In this document: piece after piece, positions 9,503 through 18,695 of the stretch | How the letters are laid out: each line of letters begins with the position of its first letter | Numbering within the stretch: position 1 is the first letter of the stretch | Assembly (NCBI RefSeq): GCF_936925435.1 | Contig: NZ_CAKZHQ010000002.1 | Coordinates: forward strand, 362,350 to 426,349 | DNA from: an uncultured Ramlibacter sp. | GTDB taxonomy: Bacteria > Pseudomonadota > Gammaproteobacteria > Burkholderiales > Burkholderiaceae_C | Reading direction: 5' to 3' | DNA length: 64,000 nt | The notes under the pieces: model-generated | What the model was told of the DNA's origin: nothing | Databases searched by the model: none | What the model saw: the letters and a program-made list of their open reading frames with translations, nothing else | Program-made: the position numbers and the translations under genes

Positions 9503-10348
9503 CTAGCGCGCCGCCGTCAGCTGGCGATCGATCCAGGCCTGGGTGTCGGCCATCACGCCTTCCTTGCCCAGGTCGTTGAACAGGTCATGGAAGTGACCGT
9601 CATACAGCTTGAGCGTCTTGTCGCTGGAGCCCACCGTGTCGAAGAAAAACTGGCTGCCGCGCGGCACGGTCGCTTTGTCCACCGTGCCATGCATGATCAG
9701 CACAGGCAGGCTCATGCGCGGAAATTCCTTCCTGAGCCGTTCATCCGCGCGCACCAGGGCCGCAACGGTGCTGGCGGGCTGGACTTCGCCGGCAATCAGC
9801 GGATCGCTGTTCAAGGCCTGTACCGCCTGCGGGTCGCGCGAAAAGTCCTCGTTCTTCAATTTCAGCACCGGCAGATGCGGCGCTACGTGGCTGATGGCCT
9901 TGATCGCGCCCAGGGCGAAGTCCGGCGCCGGCACCTCGAACGCAAAGCTCTCGCAGATCAGGCCAGCCAGTTCGGCCTGCTTGTCCAGCGTGTAGATGCA
10001 CGAGACCACCCCACCCGCGCTGTGGCCCAGCAGGAACACCGGCAGTCCCGGCTCCCCCTGCTTGGCGATCGCCACCAGGCGGCTGACGTCGTCGGCATAG
10101 TCATCGACACTTTCCACATAGAAGCGCTCGCCCTCCGAGCGGCCGCGGCCGCGCAGGTCAATGGCGTAGACCGCCAGGCCGGCGGCGGCGAACTGCTGCG
10201 CCACCCACAGGTACTGGCCGCCATGCGAATTGACGCCGTGGCAGATGACCACCACGGCGCGCGCCGGGCCATCGGGCTTCCAGGCGCGGTAGAAGATCCG
10301 GACGCCATCCTTGCCGGCAAAGGTGTTCTCACTGGGACTGTTGACCAT
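9503..10348 (-). CDS. Alpha/beta hydrolase (monoglyceride lipase-like)
   Basis: VVICHGVNSHGGQYLWVAQQFAAAGLAVYAIDLRGRGRSEG; GHSAGG nucleophile elbow. Confidence 0.9.
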   Translation of the reverse strand: MVNSPSENTFAGKDGVRIFYRAWKPDGPARAVVVICHGVNSHGGQYLWVAQQFAAAGLAVYAIDLRGRGRSEGERFYVESVDDYADDVSRLVAIAKQGEPGLPVFLLGHSAGGVVSCIYTLDKQAELAGLICESFAFEVPAPDFALGAIKAISHVAPHLPVLKLKNEDFSRDPQAVQALNSDPLIAGEVQPASTVAALVRADERLRKEFPRMSLPVLIMHGTVDKATVPRGSQFFFDTVGSSDKTLKLYDGHFHDLFNDLGKEGVMADTQAWIDRQLTAAR

Positions 10349-10360
10349 GGCATGCTCCGT

Positions 10361-11185
10361 TCAGGACCGCGCGAACGCGAGAAGGTCGGCGTTGAGCTGG
10401 TCCTTGCTGGTGTCCCCCAGGCTGTGCGTGCCGCCCGGATAGATCTTCAGCGTGGCGCCCTTGACCAGCTTGGACGACAGCAGCGCGGAGGCGCCGATGG
10501 GTACGATCTGGTCGTCGTCACCGTGGATGATCAGCGTGGGCACGTCGAACTTTTTCAGGTCGGCCGTGAAGTCCGTTTCCGAGAATGCCTTGATGCAGTC
10601 GTAGGCGTTCTTGTGGCCCGACATCATCCCCTGCATCCACCAGGACTGGATCAGGCCCTGCGAGACCTTGGCGCCCGGGCGGTTGAAGCCGAAGAAGGGC
10701 CCGCTCGCCACGTCCAGGAAGAACTGGGAGCGGTCGGCCAGGTAGGCCTTGCGAAAGCCATCGAACACATCCATGGGCAGGCCGCCCGGGTTCGCCGCCG
10801 TCTTGACCATGATGGGCGGCACCGCCCCCATCAGCACGGCGCGCGCCACGCGCTTGGTGCCGTGGCGTCCGATGTAACGTGCCACCTCGCCGCCGCCTGT
10901 GGAATGGCCGACCATGGTGACGCCCTTGAGGTCCAGCGCCGTGAACAGCTCGTTGAGGTCGTCGGCGTAGCTGTCCATGTCGTTGCCGTGCCAGGGCTGG
11001 CTGGAGCGGCCATGGCCGCGGCGGTCATGGGCAATGCAGCGAAAGCCGTTGGAAGCCAGATGGAACATCTGCGCCTCCCATGCGTCCGAGCTGAGCGGCC
11101 AGCCGTGGCTGAAGCTCACGACCGGGCCAGCGCCCCAATCCTTGTAATAGATCTGCGTGCCGTCTTTGGTGGTGAATGTGCTCAT
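10361..11185 (-). CDS. Alpha/beta hydrolase (cofactor-free haloperoxidase-like)
   Basis: [52 protein letters not shown]; in-frame upstream start at 11290 would add a putative signal peptide. Confidence 0.9.
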   Translation of the reverse strand: MSTFTTKDGTQIYYKDWGAGPVVSFSHGWPLSSDAWEAQMFHLASNGFRCIAHDRRGHGRSSQPWHGNDMDSYADDLNELFTALDLKGVTMVGHSTGGGEVARYIGRHGTKRVARAVLMGAVPPIMVKTAANPGGLPMDVFDGFRKAYLADRSQFFLDVASGPFFGFNRPGAKVSQGLIQSWWMQGMMSGHKNAYDCIKAFSETDFTADLKKFDVPTLIIHGDDDQIVPIGASALLSSKLVKGATLKIYPGGTHSLGDTSKDQLNADLLAFARS

Positions 11186-11376
11186 GGTTTTCCTTTGCGG
11201 GTTGCTGGAGCTGGGATGTGGTTGCGCGGCCATCGCCGCAAACGGGAGGGCGGCGCCTGCGATCAGCACGCTGCGCCGCAGGATGCGCATGGGGATTTCC
11301 GGATTCGGGTTCATTTGCGTATCGTGTGGGGGGCGTGCCTGCCGTGCATCAGCCGTCGGGGAGAGGTCAGCGTCCC

Positions 11377-12306
11377 TCAGCGGACAAACCGCAGGACCTC
11401 GTCCGCGAAGTCCTCCGGGTACTGGAACAAAAAGCCATGGCCCGAATCGGGATAGACGACCAGCCGGGCGTCGGCAATCGCCTGCTGCATGGCATAGGAG
11501 GCGTAGGTGGGAACCATGATGTCGTTGTTGCCGTTGGCAACCAGGGTCGGTTGCTTGATGCTCCCGAGCCGGGGCAGCAGCGAGGTGGCTGGGGTGGCAG
11601 CGGCCATCGCCGATTTGAGCTGCGCCTGCCATGCGGCAGCGTCCACCTGCCTGGCAAATGCATCAGGCCGCTGCTGCAGACGCGCCAGGTAAGCCTTGCC
11701 CAGCGCCTGGCTGGCAGCGCTCTGGCCAAAGAACAGGAACAGGAAGTCCGCGTCCTCATTGACCGGCTTGGTCGCGGTCGGCCAGACCTGCGCGTTGGAA
11801 GCGGCGAATGCAGCGGGAATGTCGGGCACATGACCGGGGCCGGAGCCCGCGATCACCAGAGTGCGCACCAGTTCAGGATGGTCGAGCGCCATCTGCAACG
11901 CCACCGTCCCGCCCATCGAGAAGCCAAGGACGTCAACCTGCTGCAAGCCCAGCGCCCGCACCAGCTTGGCGGCCGAGAGCGCGAAGGCGGGCAGTGCGTC
12001 GGGCGGCGTGCCGGAAGAGCGCGCAAAGCCGGGCTGGTCGAACATCACGACCGGCCGCTTTGCGGCGATCCTGTCGATGAGCACCGGATCCCAGTGGTCC
12101 ATGGTGCCCCGGAAGCGATTGAGCAGCAGCAGCGGCGTGCCCTCTTGCGGCCCGATGATCCGGTAGGCGATGTCCGCGCCATCCACCTTGATGACGCGCG
12201 TTGCCGCTGTGAGCGTGGGACTGGCCTGTGCGGCCACGGCGGCGGCAACCGGAACCATCAGCGAGAGTCCGGGGAGGGAGGGCAGGAGTTGGCGCAATGG
12301 CGTCAT
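11377..12306 (-). CDS. Exported alpha/beta hydrolase
   Basis: N-terminal hydrophobic segment, [28 protein letters not shown] elbow. Confidence 0.87.
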   Translation of the reverse strand: MTPLRQLLPSLPGLSLMVPVAAAVAAQASPTLTAATRVIKVDGADIAYRIIGPQEGTPLLLLNRFRGTMDHWDPVLIDRIAAKRPVVMFDQPGFARSSGTPPDALPAFALSAAKLVRALGLQQVDVLGFSMGGTVALQMALDHPELVRTLVIAGSGPGHVPDIPAAFAASNAQVWPTATKPVNEDADFLFLFFGQSAASQALGKAYLARLQQRPDAFARQVDAAAWQAQLKSAMAAATPATSLLPRLGSIKQPTLVANGNNDIMVPTYASYAMQQAIADARLVVYPDSGHGFLFQYPEDFADEVLRFVR

Positions 12307-12517
12307 GGCAGGCCTGGGATGTGCACGGCGGGATTGCCTGCGCCAATCGTGTTCCTGCCCGCTGCCGCGGCCAACCGCCCGATGGAGGGGCCGGCAGTGG
12401 GTACTACGGTAGACCGGACTTAGGCTCGCAGGAGAGCCTGGGCTTCCCCCTTTGGAGGGATTTGCTGCGGCCCGGCCATGCAGATAGTCAGAGGGTCTCC
12501 ACAGCCAGGATGCAGCC

Positions 12518-12946
12518 ATGCTGGATCTCTCGTCCCAGGCGTCTGCGCCCCGCCAGATGGCGTTCGATCACATGCGGCAAGCCTTCCTGCACAGCGGCGG
12601 ATTGCTCGATGCCGACGAACTCGCGCACAAGCAGGCACAGCGCCTGAGCAATGGGCTGGGCGCCGTCGCGCGCTGGATCGTGCTGCGGCGCATTGTCTCT
12701 ATCCCTTGGGGCGGCGGCTACTGGATCCCCTGTTTCCAGTTCGCCCAGCCGTCTTTTGTGCTGCGCGCATCGCTGGCCGGCGTTCTCGACGAGCTCAACC
12801 CTGTGATGGACGACTGGGAGCTTGCAGGCTGGTTCGCGATGGCCAACGACCTGCTCGATGGCGCCTGTCCCGCATGCGCGCTCGGCCATTCACCTTTGGA
12901 CGTGCGCGATGCCGCACGCGCCCACAGATTCGCCGTCTGCGGCTGA
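12518..12946 (+). CDS. Small hypothetical protein with a DUF2384 / MbcA-ParS-like C-terminal pattern
   Basis: IPWGGGYWIPCFQFAQP..DDWELAGWFAMANDLLDGACPACALGHSPLDVRDAA resembles antitoxin toxin-binding domains. Confidence 0.6.
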   Translation: MLDLSSQASAPRQMAFDHMRQAFLHSGGLLDADELAHKQAQRLSNGLGAVARWIVLRRIVSIPWGGGYWIPCFQFAQPSFVLRASLAGVLDELNPVMDDWELAGWFAMANDLLDGACPACALGHSPLDVRDAARAHRFAVCG

Positions 12947-12959
12947 GAGGGCGTCCGGG

Positions 12960-13562
12960 CTAAGCGCCGTGCAGTGCGAGCGTGGTCTCGGCGATCCGCC
13001 GGCCCTGGTAGCGCGCGCCGTCGAGTTCGACCTGGCTGGGTTGGCGCGTACCGTCCAGGCCGGTGAGCGTGCCGGCTCCGTACGGCGAACCCCCTTCGGG
13101 CGCTGACAAGGACAGTTGCCCGGCATATCCGTAGTCCATACCGACGACGATCATCCCGAAGTCAAGCAGGTTGGTGATGATGGTCAACAGCGTTGTCTCG
13201 TGCCCGCCGTGCTGGCTTGCGCTCGAGACAAAGCCTCCACCGACCTTTCCCCGCAGAGCGCCGCGCGGCCACTGCTGGCCGGCCCTCTCGAGAAAGCTGG
13301 CCATCTGCGAGCCCATGCGACCGTGCCGCGCGCCGGTGCCAATGATGATCGCGTCATAGTCCTGCAGTTCCGCCGGGTCGGCCAGGGGCGCGGGTTGGTC
13401 CAATCTGTGGCCTGCGGCCCGGGTGACCTCTTGCGCAACAAGTTCGGGCGCCCGCTTGACTTCCGCATCCACGCCTGCGCGGCAGGCGCCGTCGGCAACC
13501 GCATAGGCCATCAGCTCCGTGTGCCCGTGCACCGAGTGGTAGAGGACGAGTATCTTGACCAT
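12960..13562 (-). CDS. wrbA: NAD(P)H:quinone oxidoreductase, WrbA family flavoprotein
   Basis: [51 protein letters not shown]-like [23 protein letters not shown]. Confidence 0.92.
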   Translation of the reverse strand: MVKILVLYHSVHGHTELMAYAVADGACRAGVDAEVKRAPELVAQEVTRAAGHRLDQPAPLADPAELQDYDAIIIGTGARHGRMGSQMASFLERAGQQWPRGALRGKVGGGFVSSASQHGGHETTLLTIITNLLDFGMIVVGMDYGYAGQLSLSAPEGGSPYGAGTLTGLDGTRQPSQVELDGARYQGRRIAETTLALHGA

Positions 13563-13639
13563 CTTGTTTCCTTCCAGACTGAGAAGGAAGGCTAGCCAAG
13601 CCAGCGTCAGCCCGAATCCGCCCTTGGTGCTGTGCCGGC

Positions 13640-14392
13640 TTAGTCCGTCTGGATCAGTTCCCCCGCGGATGCCAGGGCCAGGGGCCGGGACGGAGCATGC
13701 CCGGGCAAACTGCGCCGGCCCTGCATCAGGCTCTGGAAGCGATCGAGCGGGACGCCATTTCCCGGGGCCGCGCGCAGCAGCCCCCGGTGCTCGGAGACCA
13801 CGACCGCCTGTGTCCGCGTGCGGACCTGGAGCTTTTCGAGAATGGCCTTGACGTGCGTCTTGACCGTTCCGAGCTGGATGTCGAGGTCCCTGGCAATCTG
13901 CTTGTTCGAGGCGCCTTGGGACATCAGGTGCAGCACATCGTGCTCGCGCTTGGTCAGGCTGGCATGGACCAGACTGTCCGCGATGCGGGCCGAGACAGCG
14001 TCGTCATAGCAACGCCCGCCACGTGCGAGCGATCGCACGGCTTGCACAAGGCGCTCGGCCGGGCATCCAAGCAGCAGGTAGCCCTGGACACCGCGCGCCA
14101 TGGCGCAGCGGATGTCCCACTCACCCACTTTCTCCGTCACGATCAGCAGCCTGGGCACAGATCCGGGCCCGGCATTGCGGCCGGCTGCCATGCGATCGAG
14201 AAATTGCAGGCCCGTGCCGTAGTCCGCGACGAGCACGTCACAGTGGGCCGCATCTGGCGGCACAGCCTGCGTGGGCAGATGGCCCACGGTCACGGCCAGA
14301 TCCGCCTGGGCACGCAAGGTCGCCGCCAGGCCTGCACAGACCAGTGGTGAGTCGTGCAAAACAAAAACCTCGACACGTCGGACGGTGCTCAT
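13640..14392 (-). CDS. LuxR/NarL-family response regulator with degenerate receiver domain
   Basis: C-terminal [53 protein letters not shown]-terminal receiver-like. Confidence 0.88.
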   Translation of the reverse strand: MSTVRRVEVFVLHDSPLVCAGLAATLRAQADLAVTVGHLPTQAVPPDAAHCDVLVADYGTGLQFLDRMAAGRNAGPGSVPRLLIVTEKVGEWDIRCAMARGVQGYLLLGCPAERLVQAVRSLARGGRCYDDAVSARIADSLVHASLTKREHDVLHLMSQGASNKQIARDLDIQLGTVKTHVKAILEKLQVRTRTQAVVVSEHRGLLRAAPGNGVPLDRFQSLMQGRRSLPGHAPSRPLALASAGELIQTD

Positions 14393-14511
14393 GGTGCCTG
14401 CTCCTGAGATGGGGACTGGGTGGACGCGGATCCGGACTTCAAGCCGGAGCCGGCCAGGGCGTACTTTCTCGCGCGGATGTATCCTGGCTTCGTCAGTTCG
14501 CCTTGCAGTCG

Positions 14512-14523
14512 TGTCAGGTGACA
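14512..14523 (+). promoter_or_regulatory. Candidate regulator-binding site TGTCAGGTGACA
   Basis: TGTCA-N2-TGACA inverted repeat between the divergent LuxR-type regulator and kinase genes; same 12-mer recurs at 17864-17875. Confidence 0.45.
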
Positions 14524-14584
14524 TGCAATGACCGGTTGGCGCCGCCCCTGCCGGATAATCGGCAAGCAGGACATACTCATTCCG

Positions 14585-17440
14585 ATGGCAGAACCTCTCA
14601 TGCAGGAGCCTCCTGAACCGCCGGATCTGGGCGCGCTGTCCGATCGCATGGCTGCTTTGGAGCGGGAGAACCAGACGCTGCGCGAGCGTGTCGCCGAGCT
14701 CCATCTGGGCCAGTCGCGCTTCCACAACCTGGTCGACGCCACAGGTGATGTGATCTGGATCACCGAGTGCGACCCCGAGCGCGTTGTCTATTGCAGCGCC
14801 AGCTTCGAGCGGATCTGGGGCCACACCGTCGAAGGGCTCTACAGGGACCCCAGCCTGTGGATCCGGTCCATTCACGTGGACGACCGAACCCGCATCGGCC
14901 AGGCCTTTCACCACTGGCTCGCCCAACCGACCGAAACATGGGAGGCAGAGTTCCGCATCGTCCGGCCCGATGGCCAGGTGCGCTGGATTCACGAGCGCGG
15001 CGTCTCGGCCGCCGAAGACGACGGCAAGGCGCGGGTCATCGGCGCCTCGAAGGACATCACCGAGCAACGCGCGACGGCGGCGGCCCTTCGCGAATCCGAA
15101 GAGCGGTTTGCATTGGCCGTGGAAGGCTCGGCCGACGGCATCTGGGACTGGGACATCCAGACCGGCTTGATGTACATGTCGGAACGGGCGCAGGAGCTGT
15201 ACGGCCTCGTGCCCAGCGCCCTGACCTTGCGGCCCCGCAGCGAATGGCTGGGGGTCGTCCACGAGCCGCAGCCGGACGTCTCCGAGCGGCGGCTCGCGAC
15301 AACTCGCTACCTTGCTGGCGAGACCGATTTTCTCGACGCTGAGTGGCGTTTCCGGCAAGCGGACGGCACAGACCGCTGGAGAAGGGTCCGTGGCCGCGGC
15401 CTGCGCGATGCCAGCGGAAAGGCGATCCGCCTGAGCGGGTCCATCACCGACATCGATGCCCGCAAGCGCGCAGAACAGGCTCTGGAGCAATCGCAGGAAC
15501 GGTTCGCGCTCGCCGTCGAGGGCTCGACCGACGGCATCTGGGACTGGGACATCCAGACCGGCTTGATGTACATGTCCGAACGGGCGCAGGAGCTGTACGG
15601 CCTCGTGCCCAGTGCCCGGAGCTTGCGGCCGCGCAGCGAGTGGCTGGCCGCCGTCCAGCATCCGGAACCGGACATCCACGAGCGGCGGCTCGCGATGGAG
15701 CGCTACATCACCGGCGAGACGGAACGACTCGATGCGGAGTGGCGATTCCGGCAGCTCGATGGCACGGACCTCTGGCGACGAATCCGGGGCCGTTGCCTGC
15801 GCGATGCCAATGGCAAGGCGATCCGCCTGAGCGGATCGATCAGCGACGTGGATTCCCGCAAGCGCGCCGAGCAGGCGCTCGAACAGTCGGAGCAGCGCTA
15901 CGCCCTGGCCGTGGCCGGGTCCAACGACGGCATCTGGGACTGGGACATTGCCAGCGGCATGCAGTACTACTCCGAGCGCGCCCAGCGCATCTATGGCCTG
16001 ACGCCCGGGCCGACCAAACGGCACAGGTCGGAATGGCGCCGCCTCGTGCCCATCCACCCGGATGACTACCACGAGCAGATCAACGCGATCACCGACTACC
16101 TCGCCGGGCGGATCTCGACCTATGGCGGCGAGTGGCGCGTCCTGCTGCCCGGTGGTGGCTACAAGTGGATCCGCCTGCGTGGCGAGTCTGTCCGGGATGC
16201 CGCGGGCCTGCCGGTCCGGCTGGCCGGATCGGTCAGCGACATCGACGATCTCAAGCGGGAACAGGCGAGCCGGCAGCAGTCGCAGCGGCTCGAGGCGGTC
16301 GGCACGCTGGCAGGCGGCATCGCCCACGATTTCAACAACATCCTGGGCGCCATCCTCGGCTTCGGAGAAATGTCGCTGCGGCGCACGCGCCAGGGCAGCC
16401 GCATGCGGCGCGATCTGGAGTGCATCGTCATGGCCGGGGAGCGCGGCCGGACCCTGGTCGACCGCATCCTGGCCTTCAGCCGCAGCAGCGTGAGCGAACG
16501 GATGCCCGTCCACGTCGAGAAGGTCGTGCGAGAGTCCGTGGACCTGCTCAAGCCGGCCTTGCACGGCGATGTGCAAATCGAATGCGACTTGCGCACGGGC
16601 ACGGCAGCGATCATGGGCGACGCGACCCAGGTCCACCAGGTTCTGGGCAACCTGGCCACCAACGCCGCTCAGGCCATGCCCGATGGCGGCCGGCTGGGCA
16701 TCGTCCTGGAATGCCTGTTGCTCAAGGATGGGCGTTCGGCGACGACCGGCTCGCTCGAGCCGGGTGAGTACATCGTGTTGACCGTGTCCGACACCGGAAG
16801 CGGCATCGCTCCGGAGGACAGGCAGCGGATTTTCGACCCCTTCTTCACGACCAAGGAGGTCAATGTGGGCACGGGACTGGGGCTCTCGCTGGTGCACGGC
16901 ATCGTGTCCGAGCTGGGTGGCGCCATCGACCTCATGTCCAGCGTCGGCGATGGCAGCAGCTTCGTCGTCTATCTGCCACGCAGCGGTGACGTGGCCGAGC
17001 CCCGGGAGGTGTCCCAGCAAAACCTTCCCCGCGGCAGCCAGCAGCGCGTCCTGGTGGTCGACGACGACCCGGCCTTGACCCGCCTGACGTCTGAACTGTG
17101 TGCAGACCTGGGTTACCAATGGATGTCCTGCACCTCGAGCATCGAAGCAGCCCGCGTCTTTCGCAACAGGCCGGACCATTTCGACGTCGTGCTGACCGAC
17201 GAGCGCATGCCGGGACTGTCCGGCACCGCACTGATCCGTTCGCTCAAGGAGGTGCGAGGCGACATCCCCATCATCATGATGAGCGGCTATCTCGGCGATG
17301 CCTTGGTCAGCCGCGCGCACGCGCTGGGCGCGACTGCCGTCCTGGCCAAGCCTGTGTCCAGGACCGATCTGGCCACCGTGCTGTCGGATGCCCTGGCTTC
17401 AACTGCCGGCCGCCAGCGCGGCGGCAACGGCAGCGAGTAA
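14585..17440 (+). CDS. Multi-PAS hybrid sensor histidine kinase with C-terminal receiver
   Basis: PAS domains, H-box EAVGTLAGGIAHDFNNILGAILGF, HATPase_c GTGLGLSLVHGIV, REC VLVVDDDPALTRLTSE..LTDERMPGLSG; alternative start at 14528. Confidence 0.92.
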   Translation: MAEPLMQEPPEPPDLGALSDRMAALERENQTLRERVAELHLGQSRFHNLVDATGDVIWITECDPERVVYCSASFERIWGHTVEGLYRDPSLWIRSIHVDDRTRIGQAFHHWLAQPTETWEAEFRIVRPDGQVRWIHERGVSAAEDDGKARVIGASKDITEQRATAAALRESEERFALAVEGSADGIWDWDIQTGLMYMSERAQELYGLVPSALTLRPRSEWLGVVHEPQPDVSERRLATTRYLAGETDFLDAEWRFRQADGTDRWRRVRGRGLRDASGKAIRLSGSITDIDARKRAEQALEQSQERFALAVEGSTDGIWDWDIQTGLMYMSERAQELYGLVPSARSLRPRSEWLAAVQHPEPDIHERRLAMERYITGETERLDAEWRFRQLDGTDLWRRIRGRCLRDANGKAIRLSGSISDVDSRKRAEQALEQSEQRYALAVAGSNDGIWDWDIASGMQYYSERAQRIYGLTPGPTKRHRSEWRRLVPIHPDDYHEQINAITDYLAGRISTYGGEWRVLLPGGGYKWIRLRGESVRDAAGLPVRLAGSVSDIDDLKREQASRQQSQRLEAVGTLAGGIAHDFNNILGAILGFGEMSLRRTRQGSRMRRDLECIVMAGERGRTLVDRILAFSRSSVSERMPVHVEKVVRESVDLLKPALHGDVQIECDLRTGTAAIMGDATQVHQVLGNLATNAAQAMPDGGRLGIVLECLLLKDGRSATTGSLEPGEYIVLTVSDTGSGIAPEDRQRIFDPFFTTKEVNVGTGLGLSLVHGIVSELGGAIDLMSSVGDGSSFVVYLPRSGDVAEPREVSQQNLPRGSQQRVLVVDDDPALTRLTSELCADLGYQWMSCTSSIEAARVFRNRPDHFDVVLTDERMPGLSGTALIRSLKEVRGDIPIIMMSGYLGDALVSRAHALGATAVLAKPVSRTDLATVLSDALASTAGRQRGGNGSE
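15139..16326 (+). repeat. Intragenic tandem PAS repeats, 396-bp period, within the hybrid kinase
   Basis: CATCTGGGACTGGGACAT recurs at 15139, 15535 and 15931; units 1 and 2 share near-identical DNA around IWDWDIQTGLMYMSERAQELYGLVPSA; outer limits approximate. Confidence 0.85.
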
Positions 17441-17764
17441 CTGCTCGCGCGTATACGGCTTCGCAAGAACAGCAGACACGCCAAGCTGGAGCGCGAGCGC
17501 AGGCGAGGGATCGTTGCTGCGACGCAAGCGCCCCGAGACCAGGAGCAAGGGCGCGGGGTGCGCTGAGCGCAGCGATTGCACACGCCCGGCTGCGGCTCTG
17601 GGGTTGGCAACGTCCAGCATGATCAGGTCCAGCGCCGGGACCGAGTCGAGTTGCCTTGCCGAAACAAAAACGACCGCGTGACCAGCCTGCTCCAGCCAAC
17701 GCCCGGCCAACTCCCTCATGAGCGGATCGCCCTCGATGACTGCAATGCGATGGTTGTGACGCAA
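17399..17764 (-). CDS. Stand-alone receiver-domain response regulator (TTG start)
   Basis: LRHNHRIAVIEGDPLMRELAGRWLEQAGHAVVFVSARQ..LDLIMLDV..LLLVSGR..AVLAKPYTREQLL; 3' end overlaps kinase 3' end. Confidence 0.78.
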   Translation of the reverse strand: MRHNHRIAVIEGDPLMRELAGRWLEQAGHAVVFVSARQLDSVPALDLIMLDVANPRAAAGRVQSLRSAHPAPLLLVSGRLRRSNDPSPALALQLGVSAVLAKPYTREQLLAAVAAALAAGS

Positions 17765-17863
17765 ATCCGGATTCCCGTCAGGTACTGGAAAGGTTCCCCG
17801 ACAACATTGAGATGATTGGATGCCCGCATGGTCGCCTGCGTAAGACAGGAATGCCCGCCTTTG

Positions 17864-17875
17864 TGTCACCTGACA
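17864..17875 (-). promoter_or_regulatory. Candidate regulator-binding site TGTCAGGTGACA (minus strand)
   Basis: Plus strand TGTCACCTGACA = reverse complement of the 14512 site; lies between divergent receiver and OmpR-type genes. Confidence 0.45.
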
Positions 17876-17941
17876 TCTGACCCCCTGGCCATGGGGGCAG
17901 CAGGCACCCGAAAATTCCGTGTTCCAAGGAGGAACCCCCGA

Positions 17942-18691
17942 ATGCTGGAGAGCTCTGCATCCTGCGCGAACGCACCGCATGTGCTTGCGGTGGACGATGA
18001 CCCGTCGATGCGGCAGCTGATCACCAACTACCTTGTCGACCACGAGTTCCGGGTGACGGCGGTGACAAGCGAGCGGGAAATGCGCTCCGTGATGGCGAGC
18101 GATCCGGCGCAGCTGGTTCTGCTCGATCTGCGCCTTGGCAGCGAGGACGGGCTGCAGATCGCGCGCGCCCTGCGCGAGCAGACCAAGCTGCCCATCATCA
18201 TCCTGACCGCACTGCAGGACGAGGCCGACCGGGTCATGGGACTGGAGCTGGGCGCAGACGACTATCTGACCAAGCCGTTCTCGCCGCGCGAGCTGCTGGC
18301 CCGCATCCGGGCATTGCTGCGCCGGGCCAAGATGCATGAGACTGTCTCGGAAGTCGTGGCCAATGTGCGCGCCTACCGTTTCGATGGCTGGGAGCTCAAC
18401 CTCAGGCTGCGCAGGCTTCGCACGCCCGAAGGAGAGACGCTGGCATTGCGCACCGCCGAATTCAACCTGCTGCTGGCGTTTCTGGCCGCTCCCCAGCGGG
18501 TGCTTTCGCGCGAACGCCTGCTCGAGTTGTCCCGACTGCACAACGCCGAGGTCTACGACCGCTCGGTGGATGTGCTGGTGGGCAGGCTGCGGCGCAAGAT
18601 CGAGGCTGCGCCGCGCAGCCCGAGCATGATCGTCACCGAGCGTGGGGCCGGCTACAGCTTCAGGCCCGCTGTCGAGACGGTTCGGGGTTGA
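17942..18691 (+). CDS. OmpR-family response regulator
   Basis: VLAVDDDPSMRQLITNYL..LVLLDLRLGSEDGL..LGADDYLTKPFSPRELLARIRALLRR; winged-helix C-terminus; upstream AAGGAGG. Confidence 0.93.
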   Translation: MLESSASCANAPHVLAVDDDPSMRQLITNYLVDHEFRVTAVTSEREMRSVMASDPAQLVLLDLRLGSEDGLQIARALREQTKLPIIILTALQDEADRVMGLELGADDYLTKPFSPRELLARIRALLRRAKMHETVSEVVANVRAYRFDGWELNLRLRRLRTPEGETLALRTAEFNLLLAFLAAPQRVLSRERLLELSRLHNAEVYDRSVDVLVGRLRRKIEAAPRSPSMIVTERGAGYSFRPAVETVRG

Positions 18692-18695
18692 AGCC

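Noticed and set aside
9287-11455. 722-aa plus-strand ORF
   Set aside because: Antisense to GNAT and hydrolase genes with convincing motifs on the minus strand.
14393-17320. Upstream part of the 1226-aa minus-strand ORF (13640-17320)
   Set aside because: Antisense shadow of the PAS hybrid kinase in GC-rich DNA; low-complexity Arg/His/Gln/Ala translation. Only the 3' 753 bp (LuxR-type regulator) is a real gene.
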